Below, in pieces: positions 35,627 through 39,050 of a stretch of DNA of 39,050 nucleotides. This DNA is from a virus. The notes below the pieces were generated by a model. It had not been told where the DNA came from. It worked only from the letters and a program-made list of their open reading frames with translations, and did no database searches. The number at the start of each line of letters is the position of its first letter. The first letter of the stretch is position 1. Both the position numbers and the translations under genes were made by a program. The DNA lies in IMG/VR virus record IMGVR_UViG_3300031707_000061, positions 1 to 39,050 of that record; one strand, written 5' to 3'.

Positions 35627-36114
35627 AAGAGATTCCATTGACCCAAAGCAAGATTGCAATCGTAGACGACGACATGTTCGAGGAACTATCGAAACACAAA
35701 TGGTATTTCGAGGGTAGATATGCTGCACGAATATCCTCTCTTCATCTTGGAAAGCAGAAGTTGATCCGGATGCATCGCACGATCTGTAGCACGCCCGATG
35801 GGATGGAAACCGATCACATCAATGGGGACAAACTGGACAACCGGCGCGAGAATCTTCGGATTTGCACGCGTGCCGAGAATAGCAGAAATAAGAGAAAGCG
35901 CGCCCATAACACCAGTGGATATAAAGGCGTTTATTGGTATAAGCGAGACAAAAAGTGGGAAGCGCAAATTGAAATAGAAGGGAAGAATATCCATTTGGGA
36001 TATTTCGAAGATCTTCTCAATGCGGCCCGCGCCTACGATGCCGCAGCAATTAAATTGCACGGATCCTTTGCAAGAACAAATTTCCAGGAGGTGAACTGTG
36101 CCATACGCGAATGA
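35623..36114 (+). CDS. Freestanding homing endonuclease (HNH-AP2)
   Basis: A 163-residue protein. N-terminal beta region ('KEIPLTQSKIAIVDDDMFEE'), then the HNH motif 'MHRTIC', 'ETDHINGDKLDNRRENLRIC' (His65 as the first metal-site residue) and 'NSRN', followed by an AP2-like DNA-binding domain at about residues 95-155 ('SGYKGVYWYKRDKKWEAQI', 'HLGYFEDLLNAARAYDAAAI'). Freestanding HNH-AP2 proteins cut phage genes and spread by homing. It sits between portal and protease with 4- and 17-base overlaps, and its DNA is AT-richer, which points to a recent arrival. Confidence 0.92.
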   Translation: MKEIPLTQSKIAIVDDDMFEELSKHKWYFEGRYAARISSLHLGKQKLIRMHRTICSTPDGMETDHINGDKLDNRRENLRICTRAENSRNKRKRAHNTSGYKGVYWYKRDKKWEAQIEIEGKNIHLGYFEDLLNAARAYDAAAIKLHGSFARTNFQEVNCAIRE

Positions 36115-37033
36115 GCATGCAGCCAGGCTCAAAAATCCGGATGATTTCGATCCTGATTCCTTCCGCCGGACGAAAGGGGGGACGCTCTATGGGAGTATCA
36201 AGGTTCCCGAAACGATAGGGATCATCTGGGGCAAACTGAAAGGCGCCGCTGCTCCGAGCGATCCTCCGCTGCCTCAGGCGCTGCGCTTCCCGACCAAGGA
36301 CTGGAGCGTGGATGAAGCCAAGACATGGCTGAGGGACAACAAGATTAAATACATCTCCTTCGAGCCGGCTGAGGAACCCCGTCAGGACATCGGGACGCTG
36401 AAATCCAGCGGGGCAGAAATCGAGCGGCGCGTGGTGCGCTTTGCCGAACTACGGCTGGCAGGGGAGGCCAATGCGCCGGCCATTGATGGCTACGCGGCAG
36501 TTTTCAACTCGCCATCGGAGGATATGGGCTTCACCGAAATCATCGAGCAAGGTTTCTTCGAGAACGTGCTGGAGGACGACACACGCGCCCTGTTCAACCA
36601 CGACAGCAATTTCGTGTTGGGCCGCACCAAGAGCAGAACCTTGACCGTGGCCGAGGACGAAAAAGGTTTGAGCATCCATATCACGCCGCCAGCGACGGCG
36701 CTGATCAACGACATGGTACTGGAACCCATCCGGCGCGGCGACGTGGATCAGATGTCGTTCTCGTTTATGACAGCAAAAGGCGGCGATGAATGGCTGATCA
36801 AGGATGAGCATGTCTTCCGTACGCTCAAGAAAGGCGGATGCCAGCGATTATTCGATGTATCGCCGGTGACCTTCCCGGCATACCCCGAAACGAGCGTCTC
36901 TGTGCGCTCGAAATTCCAAGAACTTCAAGGCCAGATCCAGCCCTTGCCAGGTGGCGAGGAACCCGTCGAGAAGCAGGCGCAGGCGCGCTTGGATATGCTC
37001 AGGCGGCGGCTGGAATTGGCGGAAAAGTCATAA
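36098..37033 (+). CDS. HK97-type prohead protease with N-terminal extension
   Basis: A 311-residue protein. The protease domain covers about residues 110-275: 'RVVRFAELRLAG', 'GYAAVFNSPSEDMGFTEIIE', catalytic His168 in 'LFNHDSNFVLGRTKS' and Ser220 in 'VDQMSFSF', then 'LFDVSPVTFPAYPETSV'. The first ~100 residues are an extra unit ('ANEHAARLKNPDDFDPDSFR', 'WSVDEAKTWLRDNKIKYISF'), seen in other environmental phages but of unknown role. The C-terminus is charged and may be trimmed on maturation. It cleaves the capsid delta domain. Start ATG is in an overlap with the homing endonuclease; its SD (AGGAGGTGAACT) lies inside that gene. Confidence 0.9.
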   Translation: MPYANEHAARLKNPDDFDPDSFRRTKGGTLYGSIKVPETIGIIWGKLKGAAAPSDPPLPQALRFPTKDWSVDEAKTWLRDNKIKYISFEPAEEPRQDIGTLKSSGAEIERRVVRFAELRLAGEANAPAIDGYAAVFNSPSEDMGFTEIIEQGFFENVLEDDTRALFNHDSNFVLGRTKSRTLTVAEDEKGLSIHITPPATALINDMVLEPIRRGDVDQMSFSFMTAKGGDEWLIKDEHVFRTLKKGGCQRLFDVSPVTFPAYPETSVSVRSKFQELQGQIQPLPGGEEPVEKQAQARLDMLRRRLELAEKS

Positions 37034-37041
37034 CCTAGCTA

Positions 37042-37097
37042 TTCGGCGACTCATGTCGCCGAAACAGCCGATGGCGGCTTGTAGCCGCCTCGGCTAG
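37042..37097. repeat. Double hairpin, family B
   Basis: TTCGGCGAC (37042-37050) pairs with GTCGCCGAA (37055-37063). AGCCG..CGGCT then encloses GCGGCTT/TAGCCGC. It is a near copy of 7507-7561 and again precedes an abundant structural protein gene or its leader. Confidence 0.85.
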
Positions 37098-37110
37098 AGG
37101 AGAAAACATC

Positions 37111-38310
37111 ATGAAATCAATTGAACTTCGCCAAAAGAAAGCCACCCTGGTGGCGAACGCGCGTGAGCTGATCGACCGCGCCGACAAGGAAAAGCGGGAT
37201 CTGACGCAGGAAGAGCAGAACACCTGGGCCGCCTACATGGCGGATGTCGAAAAGCTCGACAAGCAGGTCAGCGACATGGAGACGCTCGAAAAGCTCGAGC
37301 GTGACCTGGCCCTTCCGATCAGCGCACCCGAGCGCCCCGGCGGCGAGGACCGCATCGACCCGCAGGCTGAGAAGACCACGAAGGCCTTTGATGCCTTCCT
37401 GCGCTCCGGCGCCATCCAGCCCGAAGTGCGCGCCCTGCAGGCGGACGCGGATGCGTCTGGCGGGTACTACACCGTCCCGCAGCAATTCGTCAACAAGCTG
37501 ATCAAGGCCATTGACGACCTGTGCTACATACGCGCATGGGGCACCCCCAACCCGGTCGCCAATGCCCAGAGCCTGGGCATCCCATCCCTGGATGCGGATC
37601 CGGCGGATGCCGACTGGACCAGCGAACTGCTGATCGGAGGCACCGACAGCACGATGGCATTCGGCAAGCGTGAGTTGACCCCCAAGCCGCTGGCCAAGCT
37701 GCTGAAGGTCTCGAACAAGCTCCTGCGCCTGACCCCGGACGTGGAGAGCCTGGTCATCCAGCGCCTGGCGTACAAGTTCCAGGTGACGTTCGAGAAGGCC
37801 GGCATGACCGGCAGCGGCGCCAACCAGCCCCTGGGCGTCTTCACCGCCTCGGCGGACGGCATCACCACCAGCCGCGACGTAAGCACCGGCAACACCACCA
37901 CATCCATCCAGACGGATGGCCTGAAGGAAGCCAAGTATTCCATCAAGGCCGGTTACTGGCCGAAACTGAAGTGGATCTTCCACCGGGACGCCATCAAGCA
38001 GATCGCCAAACTGCAGGACGATGACGGCCACTATCTGTGGCAGAACAGTATCCAGATGGGCCAGCCCGACATGCTGGATGGGCACCCGGTCTTCGCCTCC
38101 GAGTACGCGCCCAACACTTTCACCACCGGGCAGTACGTGGGAATCATCGGAGACTTCTCGTTCTGGTGGTACGCTGACTCGCTCGATTTCGCCGTTCAGC
38201 GCCTGAACGAGCTGTACGCCGCCACCAACCAGGTCGGCTTCATCGGCCGGATGGAATCGGATGGGATGCCTGTGCTGGCCGAAGCGTTCGCACGCGTCAA
38301 GCTGGCGTAA
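37111..38310 (+). CDS. Major capsid protein (HK97 fold)
   Basis: A 399-residue protein. An N-terminal coiled-coil delta-type domain at about residues 1-85 ('EEQNTWAAYMADVEKLDKQV', 'METLEKLERDLAL') is followed by 'TKAFDAFLRSGAI', 'GGYYTVPQQFVNKLIKAI', the central 'LTPKPLAKLLKVSNKLLR' and 'FTGSGANQPLGVF' (as 'GMTGSGANQPLGVF'), and the C-terminal 'YVGIIGDFSFWWYADSLDF' and 'NQVGFIGRMESDG'. All are standard for HK97-like capsid proteins. The protease encoded upstream should remove the N-terminal domain. SD GAGGAGAAAACATC. Codon use is strongly GC-biased, as expected for high expression. Confidence 0.95.
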   Translation: MKSIELRQKKATLVANARELIDRADKEKRDLTQEEQNTWAAYMADVEKLDKQVSDMETLEKLERDLALPISAPERPGGEDRIDPQAEKTTKAFDAFLRSGAIQPEVRALQADADASGGYYTVPQQFVNKLIKAIDDLCYIRAWGTPNPVANAQSLGIPSLDADPADADWTSELLIGGTDSTMAFGKRELTPKPLAKLLKVSNKLLRLTPDVESLVIQRLAYKFQVTFEKAGMTGSGANQPLGVFTASADGITTSRDVSTGNTTTSIQTDGLKEAKYSIKAGYWPKLKWIFHRDAIKQIAKLQDDDGHYLWQNSIQMGQPDMLDGHPVFASEYAPNTFTTGQYVGIIGDFSFWWYADSLDFAVQRLNELYAATNQVGFIGRMESDGMPVLAEAFARVKLA

Positions 38311-38333
38311 TCAGACTACTGCCTCACCCCCAA

Positions 38334-38370
38334 CCCCTCTCCAAATGGGAAACCACCATTTGGAGAGGGG
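38334..38370. repeat. G/C-rich palindrome, family A
   Basis: A perfect 15-base inverted repeat CCCCTCTCCAAATGG (38334-38348) / CCATTTGGAGAGGGG (38356-38370). Its G-rich arm runs into the SD of the next gene (GAAGGAGAAAAAC). Confidence 0.92.
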
Positions 38371-38390
38371 GGAAGAAGAAGGAGAAAAAC

Positions 38391-38837
38391 ATGAACGAGC
38401 TAAGCAAAAACGTAAAAATCACCCAGGCCATCACCGTGACGAACGGTGCGGCTGGGACAGCCGACATCACTGGCGCCATCCTGGACATGTCCGGGTTCGA
38501 GGGCGTGCTGATGATCGTCACCTTTGGCGCAATCACAAGCAGCGCGGTGACCAGTATCAAGGCCCAACAAGGCGCTGCGGCTGCGATGGGCGATGCCGCC
38601 GACCTGGAAGGCACAGGGCAAACCGTGGCAGACGACGACGACGAACAGACCTTCTACATCGACCTGTACAAGCCGCAAGAGCGCTACGTGCGGCTGTACG
38701 TGGACCGCGGCACGGCGAACGCCGCGGTGGCTTCCGCCGAGTATATCCAATACGGAGCGAAGAAGGTACCGACGACCCACCAGGCCACAGTGATCAGCGG
38801 CGAGACGCACGTCTCGCCGGCCGAAGGGACTGCATAA
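38391..38837 (+). CDS. Putative capsid decoration / head protein
   Basis: A 148-residue protein immediately after the capsid protein. It has a beta-strand pattern ('NVKITQAITVTNGAAGTADI', 'GVLMIVTFGAITSSAVTSIK', 'TFYIDLYKPQERYVRLYVDR', 'AEYIQYGAKKVPTTH') common to small beta-barrel head proteins placed after capsid genes in environmental phages. No enzymatic motif. A decoration role is an inference from position and predicted fold. Confidence 0.65.
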   Translation: MNELSKNVKITQAITVTNGAAGTADITGAILDMSGFEGVLMIVTFGAITSSAVTSIKAQQGAAAAMGDAADLEGTGQTVADDDDEQTFYIDLYKPQERYVRLYVDRGTANAAVASAEYIQYGAKKVPTTHQATVISGETHVSPAEGTA

Positions 38838-38865
38838 GACCAGTTCTAGCCTCACCCTTGACCCC

Positions 38866-38945
38866 CCTGCCCTAACGGGCATCCCCCCAAATCAAGAACC
38901 CTCAAAAAACGGGGGCAGGCAGATTTAGGGGGAAAGGGGGGAGAG
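38866..38945. repeat. Large G/C-rich palindrome across the contig join, family A-like
   Basis: A C-rich segment with CCCCCAAAT (38884-38892) faces ATTTAGGGGG (38923-38932), with further C-runs (38868-38872) facing GGGGGG. It contains the small hairpin TGCCC/GGGCA (38873-38882) and the start of the 127-base terminal overlap. Confidence 0.6.
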
Positions 38946-39050
38946 GGAAGAATGGTTGCCAACCTTCGGCGCAACCACGAAGGAGAAAAAAAATGAAACA
39001 AGCAAATTCCTATGATCTCAGGAAGTACCTGAACGTGATGGATCTGCCGC
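38924..39050. repeat. Terminal overlap of circular contig (right copy)
   Basis: Identical to positions 1-127. It includes a second copy of the first 58 bases of the beta-helix gene (ATG at 38993), which is not a separate gene. Confidence 0.9.

Noticed and set aside
37117-38085. 322-codon open frame antisense to the capsid gene
   Set aside because: It shadows the capsid gene, with composition typical of reverse-strand GC-rich coding and no family features.
38261-38875. 204-codon frame after the capsid gene
   Set aside because: It is Arg-rich, out of frame with the well-formed 148-residue protein and begins inside the capsid gene; only its family A peptide is familiar.

Overview
The window is the genome of a tailed, HK97-type siphovirus-like temperate phage. 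The first 127 bases are repeated exactly as the last 127 (38924-39050). This is the signature of a circular assembly, so the unique genome is about 38,923 bp and the capsid-to-tail gene order runs across the window ends. The host cannot be read directly. The dispersed C-rich/G-rich palindromes that encode 'SPTPLQ...HLERGE'-like peptides, the GC-rich codon use and the integron cassettes make an environmental bacterium of Chloroflexota (Anaerolineae) type my best guess, at low confidence. No stretch longer than about 300 bases lacks a gene.

Layout on the circle, all on + unless stated. The packaging and head genes are at 29130-38837: HNH protein, a truncated ParB-like gene, a minus-strand two-gene moron, TerS, TerL, small proteins, portal, a freestanding HNH-AP2 homing endonuclease, prohead protease and major capsid protein. 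Across the junction follow a beta-helix protein, two fibre/adhesin-like proteins, a head-tail connector, a gp10-like protein, tail terminator, tail tube, tail chaperones joined by a programmed -1 frameshift, and a tape measure protein carrying a 132-residue mini-intein. The tail hub, GH25 endolysin, XhlA-like protein, holin and two nucleotide/phosphoester enzymes complete the late operon, which ends at a strong terminator near 16.7 kb.

The lysogeny module holds a large serine integrase (minus), a tRNA-like gene, a promoter-terminator-bounded small RNA antisense to that tRNA, and a minus-strand operon (XRE repressor, membrane protein, lipoprotein, small membrane protein). A divergent promoter with GAAAC/GTTTC operators controls the early + operon. 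That operon is a chain of small genes coupled by ATGA overlaps: a Cro-like candidate, a PolX-like nucleotidyltransferase, a DUF1737-like protein, small membrane proteins and a winged-helix protein. No helicase, primase or replicative polymerase was recognised.

The most striking part is 23.40-26.28 kb: eight consecutive integron gene cassettes, each a short ORF with an attC site, embedded in the phage early region with no integron integrase gene in the genome. For seven of eight cassettes the R'' box of the attC is the reverse complement, at 6 or 7 of 7 positions, of the core box at the start of the same cassette, as expected for cassettes inserted as closed circles. Two neighbouring cassettes encode different adenine-methyltransferase-like proteins, which suggests an anti-restriction cargo. 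The second standout is the tRNA-like gene (class I body, GCU anticodon, C at position 33) followed by a roughly 75-nt RNA whose 5' end is complementary to its D-arm and anticodon loop.
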